DNA of 64,000 bases from Streptomyces lincolnensis (lineage in GTDB: Bacteria > Actinomycetota > Actinomycetes > Streptomycetales > Streptomycetaceae), in NCBI RefSeq assembly GCF_021173675.1, contig NZ_JAIHON010000003.1, forward strand, positions 682,001 through 746,000. The letters run 5' to 3'. The notes below the pieces were generated by a model that had not been told where the DNA came from, searched no databases, and worked only from the letters and a program-made list of their open reading frames with translations. A program made the translations under genes and the position numbers. Of the stretch, positions 26,902 through 35,214 are shown piece by piece; positions within the stretch are counted from its first letter, which is position 1, and each line of letters begins with the position of its first letter.

Positions 26902-26990
26902 CCCCGCTTCCTGCGGGGAAATGCAGGTGCAAGGCCTGCCCGGCGCTCGATCTGGGGCCTGTCCGTATGCGGACGGGCCCCATACGTTTT
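26902..26990 (+). ncRNA. Possible small structured RNA ending in a terminator
   Basis: Three hairpins follow in close order: CCCCGC-ttcct-GCGGGG (26902-26918), GCAGG-7 nt-CCTGC (26923-26939), and a long stem with GGGGCC, GTCCG, CGGAC, GGCCCC at 26954-26981, followed by TTTT at 26987-26990. The last is a classic intrinsic terminator. The first two with GGGGAAATGCAGGTGCAA between them look like an RNA fold rather than protein coding. No gene close downstream obviously needs a riboswitch, so a small RNA or an old leader is inferred. The 27000-27401 stretch beyond shows no clear gene. Confidence 0.35.
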
Positions 26991-27401
26991 GTGAGGGACG
27001 CTCCGAAGCCGATCAGCCGCATTTGCTGCGCAACCGCGGCGGGTCCAGGCGGGTCGGCGCGTGGTCCTCGTACCCAGCGGTGTGTGCGGGGCGTCGGAGG
27101 ACCGGAGTACCGACCGAGGGACCGGCCGTGACAGACGGCAGCACCTGTGCCGTCACCTTGTCCGACCTCAGCGGCACCCACCTGGAGCCCACGCCGCTCC
27201 ACCGCCGAGGGCCGTGGAACGCGACGAGGCGGATCCGAGTCCGGCCGGTCCGAAGCCTGCGGCCCGCGCAACGGGGGACGAGTCAACCCGGTGCGAACCG
27301 CAGAACACCGAACACCCCACCGTGCTGCTGGCCAGGTCGGGGGAGTGCGCGGGTGGCCGGACCCGTGTCGCGCCCGGCCACCGGTGATGCGTACGGCGCC
27401 G

Positions 27402-29126
27402 CTACGGAGCCATCTCGTACGCGCCGGACAGTGCCTCGACCTGCTGCCAGACCCGCTCCGTACGCGCTGCGTCGACGACCGGTCGGCGGACCGAGCTCAG
27501 CGCCCACTCCTGCTGCTGTTCGGTGGCCGAGTCCTTGCCGTGCAGTTCGACGGCGTGCCCGGAGAAGTCCCGTACGAGGACGGCGAAGAGTTCGTCGAGG
27601 ACGTCCTCGTCGAGTCCGGTCAGAGCGGCCTGCTCCAGGACGAGCTGGCCGTGTACGACGAGGGCGAAGAGCTGTCCGATCGACAGGACGAGGTCGAGGT
27701 CGCGGCTCTGCTCCGCGTCGGGGCCTGCCGTGGCGACGAACTCGCAGAGTGCGTCGGCCTGTTCACGCAGGCGGGCGACGTTCGGAAGGTGCGCGTACGT
27801 CTCGAAGGCCGGACGCCAGTCGTGGAAGCGCACCGAGCTGAGGCCGCGGGCGGGGCCCTGCCGGAACAGGAAGTCGTCGTCGGCCGCGTCGAGGCGGGTC
27901 GGGACGGCGGGGTACTCGGCCGGGTCGAGAAGGTGGCTGCGCATGAACTTCAGGATCAGTGCCAGGTTGACGTGGACCGTGCCCTCCAGCTTCGGCAGGC
28001 TGCGGATCTCCACGGCCGCCTGGCCGAAGTAGTTGTCCTTCTCGAAGCCCTTGGCGGCGATCACGTCCCACATCAGGTCGATGACCTTCTCGCCCTCCGT
28101 GGTCACCTTCATCTTCGTCATCGGGTTGAAGAGCAGGTAGCGGCGGTCGTCGGGGCCGGCGGAGCGGAAGTAGTCGACGGCGCGGTCGCTGAACAACTTC
28201 ATGCCGACGAGCCGGACGTATGCGTCGGTCAGCTCGCGGCGTACGTGCGGGAAGGCGGTGACGGGACGACCGTAGAGGATGCGGTTGTGGGCGTGGGTGA
28301 CGGCCTCGTACATCGCGTGTTCGCAGATGCCGATCGAGGCGGTGCACAGGTTGAACTTGCCGACGTTGACCGTGTTGAGGGCGGCGTCGAAGGCGGCACG
28401 GCCGGTGTGCAGGACGTCCTCGGCCGTGACGGGGTAGTCCTCCAGGCGGAACTCGCTGACGAACTTGGAGGAATCGACGACGTTCTTGACCAGGCGGTAG
28501 TTGGGGTGGCGGCTGTCGGCGGCGAAGAAGACGTAGCCGTCGGGGCCCTCGATGTCGGTGCGGCGGCCGAAGACGGAGACGAGTCCGGCGGCGTTGCCGT
28601 TGCCGATGTAGTACTTGGAGCCGGTGGCGCGGAAGCCGCCGTCGCCGGTGGGCTCGAGGAGCATGTCGGTGGAGTAGATGTCCGCGCCGTGAGCCTTCTC
28701 GGACAGGCCGAACGCGAACACTTCACCCTGGGCGAGGAGTTCGACGGCGCGGGCACGGACGGCGGTGTTGTCGCTCTGCCAGACCGGGCCGAGGCCGAGG
28801 ATGGTGACTTGCCAGGCGTACCAGTAGTCCAGGCCGTAGAAGCCGAGGATCTCGTTGAGCGCGGCGATGCGGGCGGTGTCCCAGCGCTTGTCGGGCTCTT
28901 CCTGTCCGGTGGCGGACGACGGCGTCAGGAAGGTGGCGAACAGGTTCTCCTTCGCGGCGAAGGCGAGGAAGTCCCCGAGCCAGGCGCGGGTCCGGTAGTC
29001 CTCGATCAGTTGCCGCTTCCCCCGCTTCTCGAACCAGTCGACGGTGGCACGCAGCAGTCGGCGCGTCTCGGCGTCGAAGTGCGTGGGGTCGTAGGTGCGC
29101 GGGTTGAAGAGCAGCTGGTCAGCCAT
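27402..29126 (-). CDS. Acyl-CoA dehydrogenase/oxidase-family protein
   Basis: 574 residues from ATG 29126, longer than the usual 380-residue acyl-CoA dehydrogenases and in the acyl-CoA oxidase-like size class. Family cues are FAFGLSEKAHGADIYSTDML (FAD/substrate loop), GGFRATGSKYYIGNGNAAGL (beta-domain), NTVNVGKFNLCTASIGICEH and YGRPVTAFPHVRRELTDAYV. It should be a cytosolic flavoenzyme oxidising an acyl-CoA thioester. It lies downstream of a PadR gene on the same strand (90 bp), probably in one transcript controlled by the operator at 29802. Confidence 0.88.
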   Translation of the reverse strand: MADQLLFNPRTYDPTHFDAETRRLLRATVDWFEKRGKRQLIEDYRTRAWLGDFLAFAAKENLFATFLTPSSATGQEEPDKRWDTARIAALNEILGFYGLDYWYAWQVTILGLGPVWQSDNTAVRARAVELLAQGEVFAFGLSEKAHGADIYSTDMLLEPTGDGGFRATGSKYYIGNGNAAGLVSVFGRRTDIEGPDGYVFFAADSRHPNYRLVKNVVDSSKFVSEFRLEDYPVTAEDVLHTGRAAFDAALNTVNVGKFNLCTASIGICEHAMYEAVTHAHNRILYGRPVTAFPHVRRELTDAYVRLVGMKLFSDRAVDYFRSAGPDDRRYLLFNPMTKMKVTTEGEKVIDLMWDVIAAKGFEKDNYFGQAAVEIRSLPKLEGTVHVNLALILKFMRSHLLDPAEYPAVPTRLDAADDDFLFRQGPARGLSSVRFHDWRPAFETYAHLPNVARLREQADALCEFVATAGPDAEQSRDLDLVLSIGQLFALVVHGQLVLEQAALTGLDEDVLDELFAVLVRDFSGHAVELHGKDSATEQQQEWALSSVRRPVVDAARTERVWQQVEALSGAYEMAP

Positions 29127-29216
29127 GGTGAGGGCCTCTTTCGGCAGGCGGGCGGAGGGCAATTGCGGGTGGAGTGGCCAAGGGGATCGCAGTCGAGGTC
29201 GGCAGGCGGGGATGCG

Positions 29217-29789
29217 TCAGCGGCCTGGGCCGAACCGGGCCAACGTCGTGAGCACGTCGTCCAGCCAGCCGATCATCATCCGCTCGTACGCGATGCCGCC
29301 GCGCAGGACGACATGCTGGAGCTCTCGCTCCGGATCGAGCGGCGCTCGCGCGGCGGCCGCGTTCGCCTCGGGACCCGTGAAGTCCCGCTCCTCGCCCGCG
29401 AGATAGTGCTCCAGCCGGTCCTGGTGTGCCTGCCGGTGCCGCTTCACCTCGTGGATCAGGGCGGTCGGGTCGTCGAACGCGGCACCACGGATCTTCACGG
29501 CCAGGTCGTGGCGGACGCTGTCCGGCTCGATCGGATCGTGCAGCCACGAGGACAGCGCGGCCCGGCCGAGGTCGGCGACGGAGTACTCCTTCTTGTCCGG
29601 CCGGCCCTGCTGCGGGACGTCCCGGACGTCGACCCAGCCGTCGTTCTCCATGCGCTTGAGCACGCGGTAGATCTGCTGGTGCGTCGCGGTCCAGAAGTAG
29701 CCGATGGACCGCTCGAAACGCCGGGCCAGCTCGTAGCCGGATCCCGGCCTCTCCAGGAGCGACACCAAGATCGCGTGTTCGAGCGCCAT
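29217..29789 (-). CDS. PadR-family transcriptional regulator
   Basis: 190 residues from ATG 29789. The winged helix begins ALEHAILVSLLERPGSGYEL and contains WTATHQQIYRVLKRMENDGW, typical of PadR subfamily-2 regulators. A C-terminal helical domain has HEVKRHRQAHQDRLEHYLAG. A perfect 24-bp inverted repeat lies just upstream of the start, implying autoregulation. First gene of an operon with the acyl-CoA dehydrogenase; fatty-acid or phenolic acyl-CoA signals are possible ligands (inference). Confidence 0.92.
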   Translation of the reverse strand: MALEHAILVSLLERPGSGYELARRFERSIGYFWTATHQQIYRVLKRMENDGWVDVRDVPQQGRPDKKEYSVADLGRAALSSWLHDPIEPDSVRHDLAVKIRGAAFDDPTALIHEVKRHRQAHQDRLEHYLAGEERDFTGPEANAAAARAPLDPERELQHVVLRGGIAYERMMIGWLDDVLTTLARFGPGR

Positions 29790-29801
29790 GGGCACCGATC
29801 G

Positions 29802-29825
29802 TGCTATGCAACTCGTTGCATAGCA
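29802..29825. promoter_or_regulatory. PadR operator: perfect 24-bp inverted repeat
   Basis: TGCTATGCAAC and GTTGCATAGCA are exact reverse complements with TC between them, centred 24 bp upstream of the PadR ATG. The ATGCAAC/GTTGCAT core resembles known PadR boxes (ATGTAAC-like). Confidence 0.8.
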
Positions 29826-30331
29826 AGTCCCACGGGCTCCGGTGCGATACGGCTCACTCTCGTTGGCCGTTCCGCATCGCGTTCACCTGGCTGTGCTTCG
29901 ATCCCCGCACCCAGGTGTAGTACGAACGCCGCACTCAGGAGGGCAAGACCGACGCGAGATCGTCCGATACCTTGGGCGACATGCTGCCCGAGCGGTGTTT
30001 AACCTGGTCAGGGCGGTGTGCAGCGCCTCCTTGTTAGTCCAGCGCCCCTTCGTCACAGGGGCGCCTGTGACAGGAGTGGCGCCACGGAACCTCCCGCCGG
30101 CTCGCCTCCATCTACGGGGCTCCGTGATCGCCGAGGGCCCGGACGGCGCCGCGACGGCGAAAAACATGGTGTGCGGGGCCGACGGAACCGGGTACCGTCA
30201 TGGTCATGTTCTTCCAGACGCTGATTTACGAGTGAGAGCGTGATGGGCCCCTGCTGACGTCCTTCGATGTCGCCGCGCCCGTCCCCCACCGATGAATCCG
30301 TAGATCATTTCACCTCACTTCGGGAGAACCC
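29826..30331. other. Intergenic region with one strong dyad
   Basis: No convincing gene. GTCACAGG-GGCG-CCTGTGAC at 30052-30071 is a perfect 8-bp-arm dyad that could be an operator or a hairpin. The 3-prime part carries the leader of the small gene at 30332. Confidence 0.45.
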
Positions 30332-30541
30332 GTGAGCAAGAACATCAACAACCCCGTAGGCATGGGCGGCGGCCAGCGCAAGAAGCTGTCGCGCGCCGAA
30401 CGGCAGAACAACGGTCCGTACCGCAACCTCGACCGCCAGAGTGCCGCCGACCAGAAGGCGGAGCTGGTGCGCAAGATGCGCGAGAAGGCAGGCGCAGCCG
30501 AGAGCGCCGGGCAGACGGGCGACGACACCGCACAGAGCTGA
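30332..30541 (+). CDS. Small basic protein, DUF6243-like
   Basis: 69 residues starting at GTG 30332 (GGGAG upstream): SKNINNPVGMGGGQRKKLSR, then NLDRQSAADQKAELVRKMRE. Highly charged, helical, no membrane segment. This matches a small family widespread in Streptomyces that I recall as DUF6243; function unknown. It stands alone and is followed by a strong terminator. Confidence 0.85.
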   Translation: MSKNINNPVGMGGGQRKKLSRAERQNNGPYRNLDRQSAADQKAELVRKMREKAGAAESAGQTGDDTAQS

Positions 30542-30574
30542 TCCACCGCCGCCGGAGGGTGGCACCGCACGAGG

Positions 30575-30607
30575 CAGGGCCGGACCGCGACGCGCGGTTC
30601 GGCCCTG
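30575..30607 (+). terminator. Terminator after the DUF6243-like gene
   Basis: A long stem, CAGGGCCG-ACCGCG paired with CGCGGT-CGGCCCTG around a 3-base loop, starts 33 bp past the stop codon. Confidence 0.75.
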
Positions 30608-30649
30608 ATGCCGTATTGGAGGGTGCCCAATGCCCTTGGTCAAGACATC

Positions 30650-30969
30650 TCAGGGGCCTAGGAAGTCAAGCTGGTGGACCGGGTTGGTGACCTGCTGGCG
30701 GCTCCAGACGGTGTCCTGCTGTGCTCGGGCCAGCACCGCGATGGCCTGAGCGAGTTCGCTGTCGGCAGGCAGCGGCCGGTGGGCGTGCATGTCGGTGCGC
30801 AGGATGTTCTCCAGGATCAGGGCGAGGGCGTCGCCCGGGTCGGACCTGTTGCGGCTGACGCCGTGTCGGTCGCGGTAGCGGGAGGCCGCCAACGGGTTGC
30901 TCGCGAAGACCTTGCGGCTGCCTGTGCTCAGCAAGATCCGTTCATTGATGCAGGTCACGAGCACATGCG
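30650..30969 (-). pseudogene. IS110-family transposase N-terminal remnant
   Basis: The minus frame reads FASNPLAASRYRDRHGVSRN, RSDPGDAL, NILRTDMHAHRPLPADSELA and QAIAVLARAQQDTVWSRQQ. This is the DEDD N-terminal domain of IS110-like transposases, whose usual text is AASRYRDRHGVSRAKSDPGDALVLANILRTD. It lacks the start and the catalytic C-terminal part. Confidence 0.75.
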
Positions 30970-31555
30970 GGTCGCGCAGCGTCCTGATCCCACGACTCAC
31001 AGGTCCGCCATCTCAGTAGCTGTTCGCGACACCCGCGCGCCCCAGGTGCTCGGTCTGTCTGCAGAGCTCGCAGGCTCGCGGATGAAACAAGAGGTCGCCC
31101 CTGGGGCGGGCTCGCGCCGTGACGATCAGCGTCCGGCCGGCCGCCGGGAGTTTCGCGGTTCTCACGGAGGCGCCGGGCTGTGCCGCTCTTGACAGAGATC
31201 TCGAAGGACCAGGGAGGCGAAGGCATCAGCCCGGCGCCCGCGTCATCACCGCGAGGCGCGGACGGCAGGGGAGTCCGTGGCCATGGCGCAGGCGCCGGGT
31301 CTCGCCGCTCTAGGCGAAGGCCTCTCGGGTCAGGCTGATATCAAGCGTTGCCCGACGCCCACGACACCCCCCACGGATCCCACCGGTGGACAGCGGCGCC
31401 AGTCTCAGAGCGGGTCTCCAGGACCATGAGGACCGAAGGCGTTCCGCTGCCCGTTGTCGACCGCTCACCCAGCCCCTTGCCGAGACCGAACCGAGCCGCC
31501 TACACCCCGGATTGGGCAGTGTGTCCTGTGGATCACCGCGTGAGGTAGTTGGTCT
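30970..31555. other. Gene-poor spacer
   Basis: No frame looks like real protein on either strand. The sequence is probably decayed IS flank; the last bases hold the ribosome site (GAGGTAG) of the next gene. Confidence 0.5.
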
Positions 31556-31861
31556 ATGAGCTACTTCATGTACGACGTCATGGGCGGGACGGTCGACGAG
31601 CCTGATCCGGAGACGATGAAGCGAGTGCTCGGCGGTCTGGCGGAGGCCGACGACGAGCACCCCGACGTGTCGCTGACCCATGAGAGCGGGTGGTGCCTCA
31701 GCGCGTTCCACGGCGGCCTGTTGGTCTGGGAGAACCCGGACGACGACTCGATGGCCGCGGGGGAGATGCGCGAGGTCGCCCGCGAGGAGATTCTCCGGCT
31801 CTTCGGGCTGCTGGCAGCGGGTGATATCGCATCGGTTGAGGCGCTTCCATGGCAGACGTGA
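31556..31861 (+). CDS. Small acidic hypothetical protein
   Basis: 101 residues: MSYFMYDVMGGTVDEPDPET, then DDEHPDVSLTHESGWCLSAF and GGLLVWENPDDDSMA. Strongly acidic, cytosolic, with clear actinobacterial codon bias and a GAGGTAG ribosome site. Similar small acidic proteins often appear as orphan immunity-like genes in Streptomyces, but I cannot assign a function. It ends at WQT exactly where IS5 remnant sequence begins, so its C-terminus may have been altered by the insertion. Confidence 0.7.
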   Translation: MSYFMYDVMGGTVDEPDPETMKRVLGGLAEADDEHPDVSLTHESGWCLSAFHGGLLVWENPDDDSMAAGEMREVAREEILRLFGLLAAGDIASVEALPWQT

Positions 31862-31884
31862 CGGCTCTTCCTGCCAGGTTCGCG

Positions 31885-32440
31885 TCCAGAGGAAGATCGC
31901 TGCGACGTGAATGCCGCGAGGTAGTGCACGGCGAGTTTGCCGGTGCGCATGGCGATGCCGCGCCACTGCTTGAGCCGGTTGATGCACTGCTCGACGGTGT
32001 TGCGGTGCTTGTATGTGTGGGGGTCGAAGCACGGTCGCCGACCGCCTCGCGATCCGCGTCGCTTGCGGTTGGCGATCTGATCAGCGGGCTCCAGGATCAC
32101 CGCAGTGATGCCGCGACGACGCAAGTAAATGCGGATCGCGCGGGAGGAGTACGCACGGTCCGCACTCACACGGTCCGGCCTCGTCCTGGGCCTGCCGTTC
32201 CCGATTCTGGGCACTCGGATGCCGGCCATGACGGCCTCGAAGTACACAGAGTCGTGGCGGTGTCCGGCTGCGCCCAGGAGAGACAGCGGACGGTACCGGC
32301 TGTCGACTGCCGAATGGACTTCGGTCGTTATGCCGCCGCGGGATCGCCCGAGGGCGTGGTCGTCCGGTTCTCCCGCTGGAGCCCTTTCTGCGGGCGCCGG
32401 CTGCGTGCTGGTGGGCACCCGGCGGATTTGGCGACAACAG
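31885..32440 (-). pseudogene. IS5-family transposase, frameshifted remnant
   Basis: Minus-strand text spread over three frames: GAHQHAAGARRKGSSG (one frame), then GRSRGGITTEVHSAVDSRYR, VSADRAYSSRAIRIYLRRRG, HRNTVEQCINRLKQWRGIAM and TGKLAVHYLAA (main frame), then IHVAAIFLW (third frame). This is the classic order of an IS5 DDE transposase. At least two frameshifts and a missing N-terminus make it nonfunctional. Confidence 0.8.
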
Positions 32441-32578
32441 ATGCCGGATCCACTCACAGCTCGCGTCACTCAACGCACCCCTGAACTCCGGGTCGGATCA
32501 AACGACCAACTGATCCACGGGAAAACTGCCTAGGGGAACGGGGGTGCGTTGGGTCGGGGAGCCGGGCAGCATGGCGGG

Positions 32579-33055
32579 GTGGCTGATCTGCTGTGGGATG
32601 ACGTGAGTTCCTTCTTTGACCCGGACTTGATGGGGTCGTTGCCGGACGTGCGTGTCCCGGATGCCTCGGTGCAGGACTGGCAGGCGGTCTTCGATCTTGT
32701 CGCGGATAAGGGCTGGAAAAGTCAGTACTCTGAGGGAGGGACGGTGCTTCCTGTGCCCCGGGCTGAGGCCGTGCTGGCCCGCCCGGCGGACGCCGAGTGC
32801 CCGAACCTGCGGGTCTGGCCGACTGTCGATGTGCTGGCGATCTTCCGGTTCCATGCCGACGACGAAGTCGACTTCGACGTCGACCTGCGGGAGTTGCAGG
32901 GCCAGGATCGACTTGATGTTTTCTGCGGCTTCCTGCGAGAGATCGGAAACCGGCTGAACAAGCCCGTGCTAATGGAGCCGGAAGGCCACTATGGCCATCC
33001 AGTGATCGGCTTCGATGTCGAAGCCGATCGAGTCGTTCTCCTCGCAGACCCGTAG
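32579..33055 (+). CDS. Hypothetical protein, Streptomyces-type
   Basis: 158 residues from GTG 32579: VADLLWDDVSSFFDPDLMGS, then VPDASVQDWQAVFDLVADKG, DAECPNLRVWPTVDVLAIFR and FDVDLRELQGQDRLDVFCGF. Cytosolic, acidic, well-formed secondary structure pattern. I have the impression of a family recurrent in Streptomyces but with no known function. It sits between an IS5 and an IS110 remnant, with the similarly orphan small gene 31556 on the other side of the IS5 copy. Confidence 0.7.
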   Translation: MADLLWDDVSSFFDPDLMGSLPDVRVPDASVQDWQAVFDLVADKGWKSQYSEGGTVLPVPRAEAVLARPADAECPNLRVWPTVDVLAIFRFHADDEVDFDVDLRELQGQDRLDVFCGFLREIGNRLNKPVLMEPEGHYGHPVIGFDVEADRVVLLADP

Positions 33056-33069
33056 GCCAGGTGGCTGAG

Positions 33070-33240
33070 GCAGACGACTGAGGTTCGTAGAAGGTTCCTT
33101 CGCGGAGCATCGCGAACAGGACGTCGGCCCTGCTTCTGGCTAGGCAGAGCAGGGCTTGAGTGTGGTGCTTGCCCTGAGCGATTTTCTTGTCGTAGTAGGC
33201 CCGGGAGAGCCCTCCATCACGGAGCCACGAAGACAGTGCC
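33070..33240 (-). pseudogene. IS110-family transposase C-terminal remnant
   Basis: The minus frame reads SRAYYDKKIAQGKHHTQALL, then CLARSRADVLFAMLREGTFY, the usual C-terminal end of IS110-like transposases. It lies at higher coordinates than the N-terminal fragment 30650-30969 on the same strand, so the two are not halves of one simply split copy. Confidence 0.7.
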
Positions 33241-33411
33241 GGGGGCGCTGCCGTATAGCGAGTGCGGCGATCCCGCTCAGCTCTCGGCCGAGCAACAACC
33301 AGCGCCCCAGCGCCGGACGGACGTGACCCGCAAGGCGGCCCAGTGGTGGACGCACGTGCCCTACGCGCCGTCACCGCACGGGGCGGGAGGCGCGGTGGGG
33401 TCCGCCGGGAG

Positions 33412-33897
33412 TCAGGTGGTCGGCAGGAGGACGACTCCGTCGTGGTCGGCGTGCAGGATGTCGCCGGTGGTGAACGTGACGCCGCCGAACGACACGGGTG
33501 CATCGACGGCGCTCGTGCCGGCTTTCCCGCTCTTGCGAGGGCTGGTGCCCAGGGCGTGGATGCCGATGTCCATGCCGGCGAGGAGGGCGCTGTCGCGGAC
33601 GGCCCCGTACACGACGACGCCGGCCCAGCCGTTGTCACGCGCCCGCTCGGCCATCATGTCGCCGAGGAGCGCGGCGTTCAGTGAGGCTCCGCCGGCGACG
33701 ACCGCGACGCAGCCCTTCCCGGGTGTGCGGAGCAATGCGTGCAGCAGGGCGTTGTCGCCGGGGGACGAGAGGGTGCGCACGGGGCGGGCGAAGGAGTGCA
33801 CGGCCCCGTAGGAGGTGAACTGCACGTCGCAGACGCGCAGTTGGTCGCCGTACTTGTCGGCGAGGTCGGCGGTGGCGATGGGGGATGTCCTGTGCAC
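33412..33897 (-). CDS. RraA-family protein
   Basis: 161 residues from GTG 33897 (GGAG 6 bp upstream), the same length as E. coli RraA. Text: SPIATADLADKYGDQLRVCD, GKGCVAVVAGGASLNAALLG, then GWAGVVVYGAVRDSALLAGM and DIGIHALGTSPRKSGK. The GAVRDS loop carries the Arg-Asp pair that binds substrate and metal in RraA-like 4-hydroxy-4-methyl-2-oxoglutarate aldolases. It may be either an RNase E modulator or a class II aldolase. The adjacent broken FCD-type regulator gene favours a former catabolic role, but this is inference. Confidence 0.9.
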   Translation of the reverse strand: MHRTSPIATADLADKYGDQLRVCDVQFTSYGAVHSFARPVRTLSSPGDNALLHALLRTPGKGCVAVVAGGASLNAALLGDMMAERARDNGWAGVVVYGAVRDSALLAGMDIGIHALGTSPRKSGKAGTSAVDAPVSFGGVTFTTGDILHADHDGVVLLPTT

Positions 33898-34120
33898 TGC
33901 AAACTCCAAGGTGTTGAGTGAAGGTCCCCCGTGAGGTGCGTCGGACTCCGGCGAGGGCCGGGAGGGAGGGACGCGAGGTGGAGACGAGCGTCGAGGCGAG
34001 CACGAGCACGAACGCGAACCCGGGGCCCAGGAGGGCGCTGCCGTCCCCGGCTCTGTCGGTGACGGCAGCGCTGACCATCGCCGGGACCAGGTCAGGTTCC
34101 GGACCATCGCGGGGTCCGAG

Positions 34121-34681
34121 TCAGGTTCCGTCGGCGGCGTCGGCGTGGCCGAGTCGCCACCCCGCTGTCGCTCCGAGGCTGGTGTCGATGTGCTTGCGCA
34201 TGATGTCCGCCTCGCCGGCGCTGTCGCCCAGGGCGACACATTCGACGAGTGCGTCATGCTCCTTGGCCTTCTGGTCCCGGGCGTCCTGGCCCGGGTCGGT
34301 ACGGAGATCCAGGAGACGATAGCGGTCGGCCTTGTCCCACAGCGCCTCCAGCGTCCCGATCAGCAGGTCGTTGTGGGACGCCGTGTAGATCGCGCCGTGG
34401 AAACGGCGGTGCGCCACCAGTTGCTCGACGCTCGGGTGGGGGTGAAGCGAAGCCAGCCCCTCCGCCGCGGCGCGGATGGCAGGCTCCGCGACGCCGGGTA
34501 GCGGGGGAGTCCTCCCCCGAGTGTTGAGGCGCTCGACATGTGCGTCGGCGAACTCGAGTCATGCCTCGAATCTGGTCTTCTCCTCCCCGGTCGGCAGAGC
34601 TTCTACTTGGGCTCGGGCGGCGGCGATGTATCTGCTCAGCCTCTGCAGCCAGCGAGTTCGTGCTCTGCGCGGGGGCGGCAC
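34121..34681 (-). pseudogene. FCD-domain (GntR-type) regulator, interrupted
   Basis: The C-terminal part reads LVAHRRFHGAIYTASHNDLL, IGTLEALWDKADRYRLLDLR and EADIMRKHIDTSLG, the ligand-binding FCD domain of GntR regulators. The frame continues upstream to about 34681 but is broken by an in-frame TGA at 34559-34561, and no GntR helix-turn-helix precedes it. The protein-like text on both sides of the stop (ARAQVEALPTGEEKTRFEA, LEFADAHVERL) suggests a recent nonsense mutation on top of an older N-terminal loss. Confidence 0.6.
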
Positions 34682-34932
34682 CCTGAACTCACAGTGCCGG
34701 TGTCACGCGATCACGCAAAATTATATCTTTCGCGGATATCAGGTGGAATTCCGTGATGAAAAGCTCTCCGAACGAAGACGTGTCACCTGAACAGGTGTCG
34801 TGCATGGGGGCGGCCCCGTCCATAGCGTTGTGGCAGGCGGACGGGCCAGGCGAGCGAGACGGATCGTCCCGCCCAACCAATATCCGGCGTCCGGGGACAC
34901 CCGGCGCCACACGACCGACGGAGGTGGCTTTC

Positions 34933-35049
34933 ATGGCCAACGTGTATGAGGTTCCCACTCTGATCGAGGTCGGCGACTTCGCCGAGCTCACCCAGCTCAC
35001 GTCGCGGGGCTACTGGCTCGACAGCCCGTGGGGCGCCTGGTGGTTCTGA
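34933..35049 (+). CDS. Lasso peptide precursor
   Basis: 38 residues from ATG 34933, with GGAGG at 34920-34924 and an 8-base spacing. The leader has the actinobacterial recognition motif Y5-x-x-P8, then Leu10, Gly14 and Phe16, read by the RRE protein. A Thr at position -2 (Thr20) predicts cleavage after Gln21, giving the 17-residue core LTSRGYWLDSPWGAWWF. Leu1 can form the macrolactam with Asp9 (9-membered ring); the 8-residue tail would carry three Trp and a terminal Phe as plugs. The downstream cyclase, RRE protein and protease confirm the class. An in-frame upstream ATG at 34753 lacks comparable ribosome site. I do not recall a described lasso peptide with this core. Confidence 0.92.
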   Translation: MANVYEVPTLIEVGDFAELTQLTSRGYWLDSPWGAWWF

Positions 35050-35146
35050 GCCACTCGTAGGCCCCACGGGGCCGAGTGACACGGGCGGCACCGCCGGAAC
35101 AGCAGTTTGACGAACCGGTCGTACCGCATCCCGGTCACTCCCCCTC

Positions 35147-35187
35147 GGGGTGGCCCGACCGACGCCACATGCCGGTCGGGCCACCCC
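35147..35187 (+). terminator. Perfect hairpin between precursor and cyclase genes
   Basis: Arms GGGGTGGCCCGACCG and CGGTCGGGCCACCCC are 15 bp, exactly complementary, with an 11-base loop. It lies about 100 bp past the precursor stop and 27 bp before the cyclase ATG. There is no T-run, so it is more likely a partial terminator or RNA-stabilising stem that keeps precursor mRNA in excess over enzyme mRNA. It could also be a protein-binding dyad. Confidence 0.75.
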
Positions 35188-35214
35188 ACTCTGGCACTCC
35201 GGTGGAGGAAACGC

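Noticed and set aside
33898..34120. Hydrophobic minus-strand peptide between the RraA-like gene and the FCD remnant
   Set aside because: Some 20 hydrophobic residues in one frame resemble a transporter end, but there is no further support.
34753..34932. Longer lasso precursor starting at ATG 34753
   Set aside because: In frame, but the extra 60 residues show no leader character; GGAGG at ideal distance supports ATG 34933, and the YxxP motif is then at the normal position.
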